Assembly: GCF_900115045.1 (NCBI RefSeq)
Contig: NZ_FOVC01000015.1
Coordinates: 1 to 60,031, forward strand
From: Izhakiella capsodis
GTDB taxonomy: Bacteria > Pseudomonadota > Gammaproteobacteria > Enterobacterales > Enterobacteriaceae
Direction: 5' to 3'
DNA: 60,031 nucleotides
Below the pieces are notes generated by a model, which saw only the letters and a program-made list of their open reading frames with translations, made no database searches and had not been told where the DNA came from. Of this stretch, positions 15,479 to 25,102 are shown one piece after another. Within the stretch, counting starts at the first letter, position 1. Each line of letters opens with the position of its first letter. Position numbers and translations under genes: made by a program.

Positions 15479-16684
15479 ATGAATAATATTGAGCAACTAA
15501 AGAAAGTCGCTACTCGCGCAGGAAAACTTCTGATTTCATTAAATGACAGTATCAGTCAGCAAAAAAATGAGCTCGAACAGAATGTTTTCTATCTTGAGTA
15601 CAGTAAAGCATCACTCTATAAGTTACCCAAATTGAGCAAAGGCAGTGTTGAGTATGCTGTAACAGAAATGGAAGCAGCGGGCTATGTATTCAAGAAAAAA
15701 CCATCTGGGAACACGATGAAGTATGCGATGACCATACAGAATGTCATCGATTTGTATTTTCATAGAAAGGTGCCAAAGTATCGTGACCGTTTTAAACAGG
15801 CATTTACAATCTTCGTCACTAATCTTAAAGGGGGCGGCTCTAAAACAGTTTCCACAGCTTCACTCGCACATGCTATGCGTGTCCACCCTCATCTGCTTTT
15901 AGAAGATTTACGCATTCTTGCTCTCGACTTTGATCCGCAGGCTTCGCTTACGATGTTCCTGAGTCATGAAAATGCAATAGGCCTGGTTGAGAACACAGCA
16001 GCACAGGCTATGCTACAGAATCTCTCAAGAGATGAGCTGATCTCAGACTTTATTGTCCCGTCAATAATTCCCGGTGTGGACATAATACCAGCGTCCATTG
16101 ATGACGCATTTCTGGCAGAGGGCTGGAAAGGTCTGTGCGAAGAGTATCTGCCTGGCCAGAATATTCATTCCGTTCTGAAAGAAAACATCATAGATAAACT
16201 TAAAAATGATTATGATTTTATTTTTCTGGATAGCGGTCCCCATCTGGATGCATTTTTAAAAAACTGCATCGGTGCTGCTGATCTGATGTTTACCCCCCTG
16301 CCTCCGGCAACGGTTGATTTTCATTCATCGCTGAAATTTGTGAACAGTCTGCCTGCACTGATTGAAGCAATCGAGAACGATGGCCATCAGTGCAGCCTGA
16401 TTAGCAATATCGGATTTATGTCCAAAATTCTCAATAAATCAGATCATAAAATTTGTCACAGCCAGGCTAAAGAAGTCTTCGGTGCCGATATGCTCGATAT
16501 CGTTTTACCGCGGCTGGATGGTTTTGAACGCTGCGGAGAAACGTTCGATACTGTGATATCTGCGAATCCAGCAACGTACGATGGTAGCACTGAAGCACTA
16601 AAAAGCGCCAAATCAGCAGCTGAAGATTTTGCAAAAGCCGTTTTTGACCGGATTGAATTTATTCGTACCGAGGAGAATGTCTGA
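15479..16684 (+). CDS. parA: partition ATPase ParA, P1 type
   Basis: 401 residues from ATG 15479, preceded by GAGGTG at ideal spacing; the longer start at 15452 lacks a ribosome site. The N-terminal 110 residues form the DNA-binding extension of type Ia ParA proteins. After them come the deviant Walker A motif FVTNLKGGGSKTVSTASLAH, ILALDFDPQASLTMF, and the later FIFLDSGPHLDAF. It drives plasmid segregation and represses its own operon. parB overlaps its stop by 1 bp and parS lies just downstream, giving a complete parABS cassette. Confidence 0.95.
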   Translation: MNNIEQLKKVATRAGKLLISLNDSISQQKNELEQNVFYLEYSKASLYKLPKLSKGSVEYAVTEMEAAGYVFKKKPSGNTMKYAMTIQNVIDLYFHRKVPKYRDRFKQAFTIFVTNLKGGGSKTVSTASLAHAMRVHPHLLLEDLRILALDFDPQASLTMFLSHENAIGLVENTAAQAMLQNLSRDELISDFIVPSIIPGVDIIPASIDDAFLAEGWKGLCEEYLPGQNIHSVLKENIIDKLKNDYDFIFLDSGPHLDAFLKNCIGAADLMFTPLPPATVDFHSSLKFVNSLPALIEAIENDGHQCSLISNIGFMSKILNKSDHKICHSQAKEVFGADMLDIVLPRLDGFERCGETFDTVISANPATYDGSTEALKSAKSAAEDFAKAVFDRIEFIRTEENV

Positions 16685-17658
16685 TGTCCAGAGAACACAG
16701 AAAAACTATTGGCCGTCAACTGAATACCCAGATAGCTGTAACAGATTCGAAACAAGACGGCTTCGAACAGGTATTGACATTAAAAACAGGCAAAAGGATT
16801 AAATTTATATATAAAACGATCCCTGCAGCCGATGTTGCAGAAAGAACGTTCGTAAAGCAAGAAACTAATGGCCGGGATCAAACATCGCTAACAAAAGAGT
16901 CATTACGGGATATCATCAAGACATTTAGATCTCAGCAATTCTTCCCGTGTTTCGGCGTTGAAGCTGCCGATAAAATTGAAATTCTTGATGGTTCACGCAG
17001 ACGTGCTTCTGCAATTCTCACTCATCGGCCACTTAATGTGATGGTAACCAGTGATCCATTGAGTTCGGATGAGGCCCGTCAGCTGGCAAAAGATATTCAG
17101 ACCGCTAAAGAGCATAACCTACGCGAAGTCGGACTCAGGCTTCTTCTGCTTAAAGACTCGGGGTTAAATCAGAAGGAGATCGCAGTTCGTGAAGGCCTTT
17201 CTCCGGCGCGGGTGACCCGTGCAATCCAGGCGGCTGCAGTACCGCAGGAACTCATCGCCCTGTTTCCGGTTCAGTCAGAGCTATCATACGCAGACTACAA
17301 ATCGTTACTCGATATTGATGCAAGCCTCAAAGCAAGAGATATTTCTTATCAGCAATTGTCAGAAAACATGACGGCTGAACATGACAAAATACTGGGAGAA
17401 TCAGAACGTCCGGAAGATGAGAAAAAAGCGGATATTCTCAAACTGATCACCCGGATTTCACAACTGCTGGTTGCTGCGCCTCAAAAAGACAAATCGATTG
17501 TTTTGCCATTGTGGTCATTTGATGACAAAGACAAATTTGCGCGAAAACGCATTCGCGGTCGCGCTCTATCATATGAATTTAACCGACTTCCCAAAGAGTG
17601 CCTGGACGATATTGATTCTGCTATTAAAGAAGTTCTGGCGCGATATCTGTCTGAATAA
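16684..17658 (+). CDS. parB: partition protein ParB, P1/P7 type
   Basis: 324 residues. The ATG overlaps the parA TGA, so translation is coupled. Features are the arginine-containing ParB box near IEILDGSRRRASAIL, and the helix-turn-helix LNQKEIAVREGLSPARVTRAI at about residues 160-180. The C-terminal dimer domain (SFDDKDKFARKRIRGRALS) reads the hexamer boxes of parS in P1. It binds the site at 17660-17742 and recruits ParA. Confidence 0.94.
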   Translation: MSREHRKTIGRQLNTQIAVTDSKQDGFEQVLTLKTGKRIKFIYKTIPAADVAERTFVKQETNGRDQTSLTKESLRDIIKTFRSQQFFPCFGVEAADKIEILDGSRRRASAILTHRPLNVMVTSDPLSSDEARQLAKDIQTAKEHNLREVGLRLLLLKDSGLNQKEIAVREGLSPARVTRAIQAAAVPQELIALFPVQSELSYADYKSLLDIDASLKARDISYQQLSENMTAEHDKILGESERPEDEKKADILKLITRISQLLVAAPQKDKSIVLPLWSFDDKDKFARKRIRGRALSYEFNRLPKECLDDIDSAIKEVLARYLSE

Positions 17659-17659
17659 A

Positions 17660-17742
17660 TCGCCATAGCGATTTCACATATAAGTGTTTGAGCAATCAGT
17701 TTTTTTTGAGATAATTTCACGGTGAAATCGCCAAAATTTCAG
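17660..17742. promoter_or_regulatory. parS: parS centromere, P1-like A and B boxes
   Basis: Directly after parB lie hexamers TCGCCA at 17660-17665 and 17728-17733. Heptamers ATTTCAC lie at 17671-17677 and 17714-17720, its complement GTGAAAT at 17722-17728, and a variant ATTTCAG at 17736-17742. These are the B-box and A-box words of P1 parS. The spacer with caatcag and a T-run is AT-rich and could bind IHF, as in P1. Confidence 0.88.
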
Positions 17743-18021
17743 GCTATCTTTTCATGACATACAGCAAAACAGGCCAGATTGTGAAGCATTCAACTTTTAT
17801 TAAGCTATCTCTAGGTGTAGGTGGCACAGACGCTACAGAAAATAAAAAGGCTAGCGAAACGTGTATGTTGCTGAGTGCCCTGTTCGTCGTGCCGCTTTAA
17901 TTCACTTATCAGAGTATGGATTTGTGGCTGAAGTTACTTTTGCAGGCTTGTTGGGCTGGACTCCTGATTGGTGGTGCATTTCTTGCTAAAAACAGGAAAA
18001 AAGAGAGCTTGTGTGCAGACA
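17743..18021. other. intergenic between parS and umuC
   Basis: No supported gene. A 64-codon frame at 17916-18110 begins with a hydrophobic stretch, but it overlaps the 3' end of umuC and has no ribosome site. I leave it out. Confidence 0.3.
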
Positions 18022-19299
18022 TCAGCGGACCATTGCGACGGGGATATCACTCCATCGTGTGGTCCAGGCTGGTGATAACATTTTCCGTTTCATTTTCCAT
18101 TGAGGGTTAATTCCCCTACCCGCAAACCATACCTGCCCCAGCCTGGATTGATTGATCCCATCAAGAACGGCCATCAGTGCAGAACTGTCATTACGTGGCT
18201 GTTCTTCACTAAACAGACTCAGTTGAGTAACGCCTGATGGCGTAAAATCATCTAGCAAAATTCCCGCTTTCATATATCTATGGCCGTCTAACCAAATCCT
18301 GTCCAGCAAACGCATAGCAAGCGCTATAATATCGCGCGTATCCTGAGTGGCCAGCGTCAGTTTTTCGCCAGCAACGTTACCGTAGTGTATCGCGCCGGGT
18401 GTGAACGGCGAAGTGCGGATAAATACGCTGACGTGCCGACAGTACTGCCGTTCAGCACGGAGTTTCTCTGCTGCGCGCTCAGCATAGTGACAGATGGCTT
18501 CTCTCATCTCATTGTATTCAGTCACTCGCTGGCCAAAACTGCGGGAACAGACAATCTGCTGCTTTGCGGCGGGCATTTCGTCGAGTGGAATACAGGCCTC
18601 GCCGTTAAGTTCACGGACAGTTCGTTCGAGAACGACGCTGAAATTCTTTCTGATAAATGCAGGATGAGTATGAGCCAGCTCCAGTGCAGTTTTAATGCCC
18701 AGTACGTTAAGACGTTTTGCAATCCGACGACCCACGCCCCATATTTCCTCCACTGGCTGCAGTGAAAGTAGTTTTTCTGTTCGGCGGGGATTATCAGGCG
18801 TAAGTGCGAGCACGCCGCCAAACTGCGGCCATTCCTTTGAGGCCCACTGAGCACTTTTGGCCAGCGTTTTAGAGGGACCACATCCTACACCAATCGTCAG
18901 TCCGGTATTCTGCAGAATATGTGCCCTCAGCTGTCGCCCGAAATCTTCGAAATGTATACAGTTATTGATCCCCGTCAGATCAAGAAACATCTCATCAATA
19001 GAGTATTGCTCAACACGTGGCGCCATTTCTTCTAACCCCGACATGAGTCGTTGGCTCATACTGTGATATAACGCGTAATTGCTGGAAAACGCGTATATTT
19101 TTTCAGGGAAACTGGCGTGCCTAATCTGAAACCATGGTTGGCCCATCGCTACATATTTTTTTGCTGCAGCGTTACGTGCGATTACACAGCCATCGTTGTT
19201 ACTGAGAACCACCACTGGTTTTCTGCGCAGTCCCGGCTGAAAAAGCGTTTCGCATGAGACATAGAAACTGTTTGCATCAGCAAGCGCAAACATGGGCAT
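18022..19299 (-). CDS. umuC: DNA polymerase V catalytic subunit
   Basis: 425 residues, the usual length of UmuC/MucB/SamB Y-family polymerases. It shows the catalytic start FALADANSFYVSCETLF, the second acidic motif YSIDEMFLDLTG, the helix-hairpin-helix segment EIWGVGRRIAKRLNVLGI, and a beta-clamp-like QLSLF near residue 355. With UmuD' it copies past lesions and is error prone. It starts 3 bp after umuD and is cotranscribed with it. The pair resembles samAB of Salmonella virulence plasmids. Confidence 0.95.
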   Translation of the reverse strand: MPMFALADANSFYVSCETLFQPGLRRKPVVVLSNNDGCVIARNAAAKKYVAMGQPWFQIRHASFPEKIYAFSSNYALYHSMSQRLMSGLEEMAPRVEQYSIDEMFLDLTGINNCIHFEDFGRQLRAHILQNTGLTIGVGCGPSKTLAKSAQWASKEWPQFGGVLALTPDNPRRTEKLLSLQPVEEIWGVGRRIAKRLNVLGIKTALELAHTHPAFIRKNFSVVLERTVRELNGEACIPLDEMPAAKQQIVCSRSFGQRVTEYNEMREAICHYAERAAEKLRAERQYCRHVSVFIRTSPFTPGAIHYGNVAGEKLTLATQDTRDIIALAMRLLDRIWLDGHRYMKAGILLDDFTPSGVTQLSLFSEEQPRNDSSALMAVLDGINQSRLGQVWFAGRGINPQWKMKRKMLSPAWTTRWSDIPVAMVR

Positions 19300-19302
19300 T
19301 AA

Positions 19303-19749
19303 TCATCTCCGGGCTCGGGTGCTGTGAACAAAATGCATAACCACACCAAACAACCGAAGCTCATCGGGATACATAACCGGAAAAGCTGAGTTCATCGGGA
19401 CAAGGGCAGGGCGGGGCAACAGCTGTAAACGTTTGACGGTAAATTCCCCATCAATCTCAGCAATGACAACATCTCCATGCACAGCTTTCTCACTGCGATC
19501 AACAATCATGATGTCACCGTCCATCAGTCCCAGTTCCTGCATGCTGTTACCGCTTGCACGTACAAAAAATGTCGCCGCAGGATGCTGGATACACAGCGCA
19601 TTAAGGTCAAGCTCCTGCTCTACAAAATCCTGGGCTGGGCTGGGAAATCCGGCAGCGCAGCTGTCAGAAAAGAACGGAATACTTAGAGTTGGTGCCTGCA
19701 TATCAGGACGAAAAAAAGACAGCTCAGGTTGGCTGTTTGTGTTATTCAT
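19303..19749 (-). CDS. umuD: UmuD-type self-cleaving SOS protein
   Basis: 148 residues from the ATG at 19749 (MNNTNSQPELSFF). The self-cleavage region reads CAAGFPSPA, the nucleophile is in GNSMQELG, and the lysine is in FTVKRLQ, the Ser/Lys pair of LexA-like proteases. RecA filaments trigger cleavage to the active UmuD'. A perfect LexA box lies 50 bp upstream. Confidence 0.94.
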   Translation of the reverse strand: MNNTNSQPELSFFRPDMQAPTLSIPFFSDSCAAGFPSPAQDFVEQELDLNALCIQHPAATFFVRASGNSMQELGLMDGDIMIVDRSEKAVHGDVVIAEIDGEFTVKRLQLLPRPALVPMNSAFPVMYPDELRLFGVVMHFVHSTRARR

Positions 19750-19798
19750 AAAAGCTCCCGGGTGACCAGCCATACAAAAGAGTATGATATAAATATAA

Positions 19799-19814
19799 CT
19801 GTATATATATACAG
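19799..19814. promoter_or_regulatory. LexA (SOS) box upstream of umuDC
   Basis: CTGT-N8-ACAG with an alternating AT centre (ctgtatatatatacag), which is a perfect consensus. It lies 50 bp before the umuD start codon and overlaps the expected promoter, so umuDC should be repressed until DNA damage. Confidence 0.95.
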
Positions 19815-20015
19815 TATAATGGGTGTCAAATTACCGCCAAGCAGCTTTTTAGTGCAAATGGGCAGGTGATTGACGTGACGAAAATTTTTATGGCAGCCCG
19901 TCCGGCTTTCCTGTCAGCACAGAGGGGCTGAGTTAATATAGTGGCGAGATGAGACCAGACAATTGCATCGCATTCTGCGCGGCGGATTTCGTAATCCAGA
20001 TAAAAGGAGCATTAA

Positions 20016-20378
20016 ATGAAAAGTTACCGGCGTTTTCCACTGGCGGAGTATGCGTTTCCCGTTGCGATGGCTATTTTTCTGTTCGTGGCAATGTCACTGT
20101 ATGAAAATTACGTTAAGAAAGATGAGTTTACGGTGACATTTCTTACGTTGCTGGCACTGGCCATTTCGTTTGTCTGGAGGCTGTCCGGCTGGGGTACGCC
20201 GGGTAATGCTTTCCACCGGATGATGCGGGCACTGGGAGATATCGCTGCTGTCGCACTTGCTCTGGCGGCGATTGATTATGTGAAAGAGTATCCAAATACG
20301 CTGTTTAAATTTATTGCGCATGAGCTGCCTGCCGTACTTTGTGGACTGTACGGATTTGTTTTTTTTAGTGAGGAATAA
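20016..20378 (+). CDS. small inner-membrane protein, unknown function
   Basis: 120 residues after a strong ribosome site (AAAAGGAGCATTAA). Three to four hydrophobic segments can be seen: AFPVAMAIFLFVAMSL, FLTLLALAISFVW, AAVALALAAIDYV and AVLCGLYGFVFF. No enzymatic motif. It lies alone between umuDC and the leading-region remnants. I do not recognise the family. Confidence 0.7.
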   Translation: MKSYRRFPLAEYAFPVAMAIFLFVAMSLYENYVKKDEFTVTFLTLLALAISFVWRLSGWGTPGNAFHRMMRALGDIAAVALALAAIDYVKEYPNTLFKFIAHELPAVLCGLYGFVFFSEE

Positions 20379-20662
20379 ATTTCCATCAGTGATGTCGCGT
20401 TGCTCCATTTTTACCCGGTGCCCGGCGTCGCCGGCACCTTATCAATTCACTGTTCACCGTAAGGCCTGTGCCGTGCCCATACGTTAGCCATGCCCGCTTG
20501 CTGTCAAGGGTCACTCGTCCCCGTTCCCCCCATTCGCGGCGAATTCAGCTCGCTCACGGTGCGCTGCGGCCTCCTCCTTCACCTGTGACCGCTACGCTGT
20601 CCGCATATCTCTTCATTTATATCATTCATAGCAATGACGGAGAGACATTTCTTCAGTCAGTC

Positions 20663-20937
20663 ATGCTGAAGGCGATCAACGAACATCTGGCCGAGCGGGC
20701 GGCGGTGCTCATGGGGCGGTACCGCTGGCCTGACTATGGGGAGACGTATAACGACTGGTACTGGTCATTTGAGCGGGCCGGCTGGAGTTGTCACAGCTCC
20801 GTGCTCTGGACGATATGGCGGGCGCCGTCATCGCTGATATTACTTTTACAGACTGCTGGAAAATTTCGGAAAATGAAGATGGCCAGCTAGTGATTACTGA
20901 ACAGGGTAGTGAACATATCTGGCAGCCTGCCAGTTAA
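20663..20937 (+). pseudogene. frameshifted leading-region gene
   Basis: MLKAINEHLAERAAVLMGRY starts a frame that runs to about 20805. The continuation is in another frame (LDDMAGAVIADITFTDCW to WQPAS and a stop at 20937). Both halves have coding character and join with one single-base shift. The family is unrecognised. A sequencing error is possible. Confidence 0.55.
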
Positions 20938-21525
20938 AACGGAGCGGCGGGGAAACTCGCCGGTAATGGAAGAAAAAGCCGCAGGTCAGGGGGACCGGAC
21001 CGTACTGCAGCAGATAGGACAGGTATAAGGATGTTGCTGCGCTCCTCATTATATGCCGTCCGCCAGGTGGCCGGACGACGTGACGGTAAGGGTGCCGTGG
21101 CCTCACGGTAGCCGGGCGGCCTCGCAAACAAGGGAAGCTGCGCCGACATCCTCACCCGTTCCCCGCCGTGCGCGGGCATTCAGTCCGCTCCTGCGGCGCT
21201 GCGGCGCTGCGGTTTCGCGGTGAGTAACGCTCCGTGCAACCTACGGCTTACGCCGTGCCGCTACTGTAGCCGGGCCGCTGCGGATGCAAGGGAAGCGTAA
21301 ACGCCGTCACTCTCACCCGGTCGCAGTCTGTTTCAAAGGCATTATCCGCCGTCTTCCCGTCGTTTTTCGGCTCATTTTTCGCCGTAAAACCGTCCAGCCT
21401 GCTCCTGCTTTTTTACTGCGCTGCGGCTTCGGTGACGCCCTTGCATCCTCCGCTTTTCGCCCGGCTGTCGTATCGGCACGGCGTAAGCCGGAACACAGAC
21501 GATACCCACCACGGAGGATTTTTTT
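20938..21525. other. GC-rich gene-free stretch upstream of ardA
   Basis: Nearly 590 bp, rich in short inverted repeats (for example cggcttacgccg and ccgccgtgcgcggg). I see no gene with coding character. IncF leading regions often have such stretches with single-strand initiation sites or promoters; I cannot place one exactly. A GGAGG ribosome site for ardA lies at its end. Confidence 0.35.
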
Positions 21526-22032
21526 ATGCGCATTACGACTACCACACCTGCTGTCTACGTTGGCACATACCACAAATACAACTGCGGCAGCATTTTTGGT
21601 AAATGGTTTGATCTGACCAGGTTTGACGGCCGTGAGGATTTCTATGAAGCCTGTCAGGCGCTGCATGCTGATGAATGGGATGCTGAATTTATGTTTCAGG
21701 ACTGGGAAGGTATCCCGGCGCAGTTCATCTCTGAATGCTCCATTGACTGGAATTTTATCGCCGCTTACAAATGCGCTGAAGAGGATAGCAGAGAAGCCGC
21801 TTTTCTTGCCTGGGTGGAGTATACCGGCGAGTGTGATTATGAGGCGTTTGATGATGCGTACCGCGGCGAGGCGGAAAGCGAGGAAGACTATGCGCAGGAG
21901 ATGGTTGACGATAATGGCCTGCTGAATGAAGTGCCTGAGCCGCTGCGAAGCTATTTCAATTTTAGAGCTTATGCGCGTGACCTGTTCAGCGGTGGCTATG
22001 TGTTCCATGACGGCTATGTATTCAGCAACTGA
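21526..22032 (+). CDS. ardA: antirestriction protein ArdA
   Basis: 168 residues, the usual ArdA length, after CGGAGGATTTTTTT. It is strongly acidic (WDAEFMFQDWEGIP, EAESEEDYAQEMVDD), matching a DNA-mimic fold. The N-terminal part has TPAVYVGTYHKYNCGSIFGKW, typical of the family. It blocks type I restriction enzymes when single-stranded plasmid DNA enters a new cell. It belongs to the conserved plasmid leading region together with psiA downstream. Confidence 0.95.
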   Translation: MRITTTTPAVYVGTYHKYNCGSIFGKWFDLTRFDGREDFYEACQALHADEWDAEFMFQDWEGIPAQFISECSIDWNFIAAYKCAEEDSREAAFLAWVEYTGECDYEAFDDAYRGEAESEEDYAQEMVDDNGLLNEVPEPLRSYFNFRAYARDLFSGGYVFHDGYVFSN

Positions 22033-22639
22033 TTAATCCCCGGCAGGCGGTTCAGCCGCCTGTCAGCCCGCGCACAAAACCCCTGGCAGGCTCTGCCTGC
22101 CGGCGAACTACGCCGCGCCTCCGGCGCCGCGCATTTTCGCCTGTGTCTGCTGCTTTGGTTGTTTACCGTCCTTAATCTCTGTGTTGCTCTTGTTGGTGAT
22201 TGTGACCACACCACTACGTGTGGGTAAATATCACTGTCCTGCCGGGCTTTCTTCCTGGGTAATATGGCCACAGGCGACTTCCCTGACGGGAACCGGGGCT
22301 GTCATGCTTCGCACTGAGCCAGCTGCGCTGTCTCTGCCCGGCCTCTGCGGGGCAGGGGTTTCCATCCCTCTGTCGCGAGGTCAATATCACGCTTGCGGCA
22401 TCCGTTAACGGATGCGCCGCTCTCACCAGCCCGGCGATGAGGCTGCCGGTCTTCTTCAGGGCAACGCCGTTTCGCGCCCGCGCTTTCCGTCGTTGCGGCT
22501 GGTTCCTGCTCATTTCTTGCCTGGTTTTTTCATCCTTTTGAGTCCTTTCGCCGGGGCTGAGACAAGCACAGTCGCTGTCAGCTGTCCAGGGTAAATGGCA
22601 CGCGGTAAACCGCGCCCTGGACATCAGCTATCTCCCGCG
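22033..22639. other. GC-rich intergenic between ardA and psiA remnant
   Basis: No gene supported; psiB, which usually precedes psiA, is not visible. A 31-bp word at about 22268-22298 (gcgacttccctgacgggaac, continuing cggggctgtc) recurs at about 28855-28884 on the other side of the AT-rich island. Confidence 0.4.
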
Positions 22640-23266
22640 CTGGTTTACGCCCTCGCGGCGAACGGCTCTTGCTGAGGTAGAAAAAAATATGAGCGGGGCG
22701 TTTATACTGCAGACTTTGCCTACGCTCGCGCTTTCTTCCGTATCCTGAATGGCAGCAAACGTGTCACGGCAAAAGATATCCGCTGGTTTTCTCCTGGGCT
22801 GACATCTGACACCCTGCGGGGAAAAAGGCAGGTAAGACAGGCATGGCTGGCGGCTATTGACCGGCTGATTGAAAGCCGTGGCGCATGTTGCTGGTTACCT
22901 CTGTCAGTGTCTGATGCCTGGAGACTGTTTCCGGCAACAAAGTTTCAGATATCGGAACGCTGTCGCAGGAAAAGTGAACTGAGTGCTGAAAAATACACCC
23001 GCCAGCGCCGGAGAGAGACGTGCAGGCGCGAAATTGCATATCAGTCGCTGGCGGGACAGGCGGAAATTGAGCTGGCCTTTCATACCCCGGATACGGTCAG
23101 CAGCTGGAACGCACGCTGGTCGGGTACTGAACTGCGTCAGTACGATCTGGAGGATATGTTCTGGCGCTGGAGTGAGCGTTTTCAGTCGCTTAATCCAATG
23201 GAACGCTGGATGATGGAAAATCAACCCTTCTGGTGTGTAATGCTCGAATCAGATGCCCTTGCATAA
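22640..23266 (+). pseudogene. psiA: plasmid SOS-inhibition gene psiA, frameshifted at the 5' end
   Basis: The C-terminal 120 residues from 22907 are open and match PsiA: RKSELSAEKYTRQRRRE, AGQAEIELAFHTPDTVSSW, DLEDMFWRWSERFQSL and PMERWMMENQPFW. The N-terminal part is split. RTALAEVEKNMSGA is in one frame up to about 22695; then TADFAYARAFFRILNGSKRV continues in another and joins the C-terminal frame. One frameshift separates them, and the first residues are also missing. The protein is probably inactive. Confidence 0.8.
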
Positions 23267-23372
23267 GAAAGCCCGGAATCTGTCAGGCAACTGGTGCGCT
23301 GGATGGTACCCAACAAGCTGATTCATCAGGAGGCAAGCTGATGAGAAACAATCCCTGTAAATGAAGTGGTTT

Positions 23373-23443
23373 ACTGAATTTGGCCACCTGAGTGGAGGTG
23401 ATATGCTCACCTCAGAATTTTACAGGTGAACCAATGAGCAAAG
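23373..23443 (+). mobile_element. left-end fragment of IS3-family element
   Basis: 71 bp match the left end of the element at 27540 (ttactgaatttggccacctg, then ggtgatatgctcacctcaga, up to atgagcaaag of orfA). They end abruptly inside the first codons of orfA. Together with the full copy they bracket the AT-rich island. Confidence 0.85.
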
Positions 23444-23572
23444 CATTTTTCAGCACGCGGTACATTTCATCACTGGCGGGTTGCAGCCATTCATCGGTTA
23501 TATCGCCTGCGATTGTACGCCCGGAACGGTCACGAAAATCAACCAGATACGGGGGATCTTGTTTAAGTTAAT
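23444..23572 (-). pseudogene. fragment of unrecognised plasmid gene
   Basis: The minus strand reads about 40 residues without stop (DPPYLVDFRDRSGRTIAGDI, then TDEWLQPASDEMYRVLKN). It has coding-like composition but no start, being cut by the IS fragment on one side and the AT-rich island on the other. Family not recognised. Confidence 0.35.
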
Positions 23573-23586
23573 CAGCATTCTAATAT

Positions 23587-23871
23587 TTGTCAGCTGTTAT
23601 GCGCGACTACATTAAATATAGTATTTATTTAATCCAAAACCGCCCATCATCAATGATGATAATATTGGAGATATTAAAAAAGAATAACGATACTTGTAGT
23701 ACTCTGAAAAATAAATTATTAGCAAATCGAATAAACAGACTTGCGACGGGCATGCCCTTTATTATGCTCACTGATGAGACCGTAAAGACAAACTTGCGCA
23801 TAAAAGAATTGAGAGTAATGGTCTACTGTATTAATCAAATAATAAATAATTCAGAAAGAAGATCGTCATAA
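23587..23871 (+). CDS. small AT-rich open frame, possible regulator
   Basis: 94 codons with AT-rich use like the rest of the island. The central part looks helical and basic (EILKKNNDTCSTLKNKLLAN, RINRLATGMP). There is no membrane segment and no clear ribosome site for the first ATG. It is convergent with the radical SAM gene. It could be a small regulator or immunity factor, or chance. Confidence 0.35.
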   Translation: MSAVMRDYIKYSIYLIQNRPSSMMIILEILKKNNDTCSTLKNKLLANRINRLATGMPFIMLTDETVKTNLRIKELRVMVYCINQIINNSERRSS

Positions 23872-23890
23872 TATTTAACCATGAATGAAT

Positions 23891-23908
23891 TAAACCTTTT
23901 GGTTTATG
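23891..23908. terminator. possible terminator of the radical SAM operon
   Basis: A perfect palindrome taaaccttttggttta lies 140 bp downstream of the radical SAM stop, in AT-rich DNA. The stem is short and AT-rich, so this is a weak call. Confidence 0.3.
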
Positions 23909-24047
23909 TGAATTAAAATAAATAATTATTCTTAACTAAGCTGTCTTTCTGTAAAATTTTATCACAATTACGCAAGTGGTGTAATGGCATAAGAATTTAG
24001 AGTATTTTTAACAGAGCACTTATTTGACTTCGAAATAGGTTTAAAAT

Positions 24048-25091
24048 TTAAATATCTTTTACAGGTATTGAGTGGTGATCCTCCTGGTAATCATTGGTTA
24101 TTCCTTTTGCTTTCCCAAAGAAACCAGCCATAAAGAGGGTCAGAATTTCTTTTTCGTTCTTCCTGGCATATTTGATTAATGCATTCTTAATTCTACTTTC
24201 TCTGTATATGTACTCACAATATTCGCATGGATGTACGAAATACTCTGGTACATCAATTGATCTATCTATTTTTTTGGCTTCATTAATGAGATACTCAGGG
24301 CCATATATATTTAGCATCATTTTCATTAGATCGTCATCAGCTGATTCAATCAAATTATGAAGTCTATTATTAGATAAACTACCCAAATGAATATCTTTTA
24401 TTTTTTCTAATCTTATTCCACAGCATGGCACAAGTGAAAGTGACGGCGTGATAGCCAGAACATTCATGATCGTCTGGCAACCTTGCATTATATTTTTTAT
24501 TTTTACTTTATTTTTTTTGTTATCCTCTTTAACCCAAAAATTATTTATTAATTTCAATTTCCCTTTTTTCAAAGCTGATTTGATTAGTTCATCGTTTTTT
24601 ATTCTTATTGAAACTTCGGATTTTTCTTCATCTACATGATTCTCGATGTTTATAACTACTGTCATACCCTCTTCTGTACAAAAGTGAGCAGCTCGAATTA
24701 TGTTTTCTACAGGAACATATTTTGCATGAGAATGCCCTGTACTGAAATTGACTTCATTTAATCCTGCTTTGCGAATCTCAGAGCAAACCTTGGATGTATA
24801 GATGTCATTTTTAGCCCAGTAACCATTAGTTACTACTCGCGTATTAAAATTATTTTTAGTAGCAAGAAAAATTAATTCTTTGAGTTTATTGCCTAGAGTA
24901 AAGCACTCTCCACCCGTAAAAACGATATTTTTTATTGATTTTATTTTCTTAGCGTCATTAATTACTTCTATCATTTTATTATGAGGGATGTAGGTATTCT
25001 TTTGCGGTGTGCATTCAAAACAACAATCATCACAAGCTGCGGTACATCTGTCTGTTGTAATTAAAGCTAAAGTATGGGGAAATATTTTCAT
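24048..25091 (-). CDS. radical SAM peptide-modifying enzyme
   Basis: 347 residues. The iron-sulfur motif C-x3-C-x2-C is at C16, C20 and C23 (TTDRCTAACDDCC), preceded by the family-typical LALI strand. VFTGGECFTLG at about 58-68 supplies the GGE motif that binds SAM. Later cysteines (QGCQTIMNV, LVPCCGIRL, HPCEYCEYIY) could hold an auxiliary cluster or act as hydrogen donors, as in SPASM-type and epimerase members. The gene starts 40 bp after the precursor-like gene; its ribosome site (GGGGAAGGATG) overlaps the 3' arm of a hairpin. The context says it modifies that protein. The exact chemistry (epimerisation, methylation or crosslink) cannot be read from sequence; the precursor's C-terminal tail has no cysteine, which excludes sactipeptide thioethers there. 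Confidence 0.85.
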   Translation of the reverse strand: MKIFPHTLALITTDRCTAACDDCCFECTPQKNTYIPHNKMIEVINDAKKIKSIKNIVFTGGECFTLGNKLKELIFLATKNNFNTRVVTNGYWAKNDIYTSKVCSEIRKAGLNEVNFSTGHSHAKYVPVENIIRAAHFCTEEGMTVVINIENHVDEEKSEVSIRIKNDELIKSALKKGKLKLINNFWVKEDNKKNKVKIKNIMQGCQTIMNVLAITPSLSLVPCCGIRLEKIKDIHLGSLSNNRLHNLIESADDDLMKMMLNIYGPEYLINEAKKIDRSIDVPEYFVHPCEYCEYIYRESRIKNALIKYARKNEKEILTLFMAGFFGKAKGITNDYQEDHHSIPVKDI

Positions 25092-25102
25092 AGTTTCATC
25101 CT

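Noticed and set aside
17916..18110. 64-codon frame with a hydrophobic N-terminus between parS and umuC
   Set aside because: It runs into the antisense of umuC, has no ribosome site and has no recognisable family.
21313..22008. Long minus-strand open frame opposite ardA
   Set aside because: It is the antisense shadow of ardA and upstream GC-rich DNA; the plus-strand ArdA product is clear.
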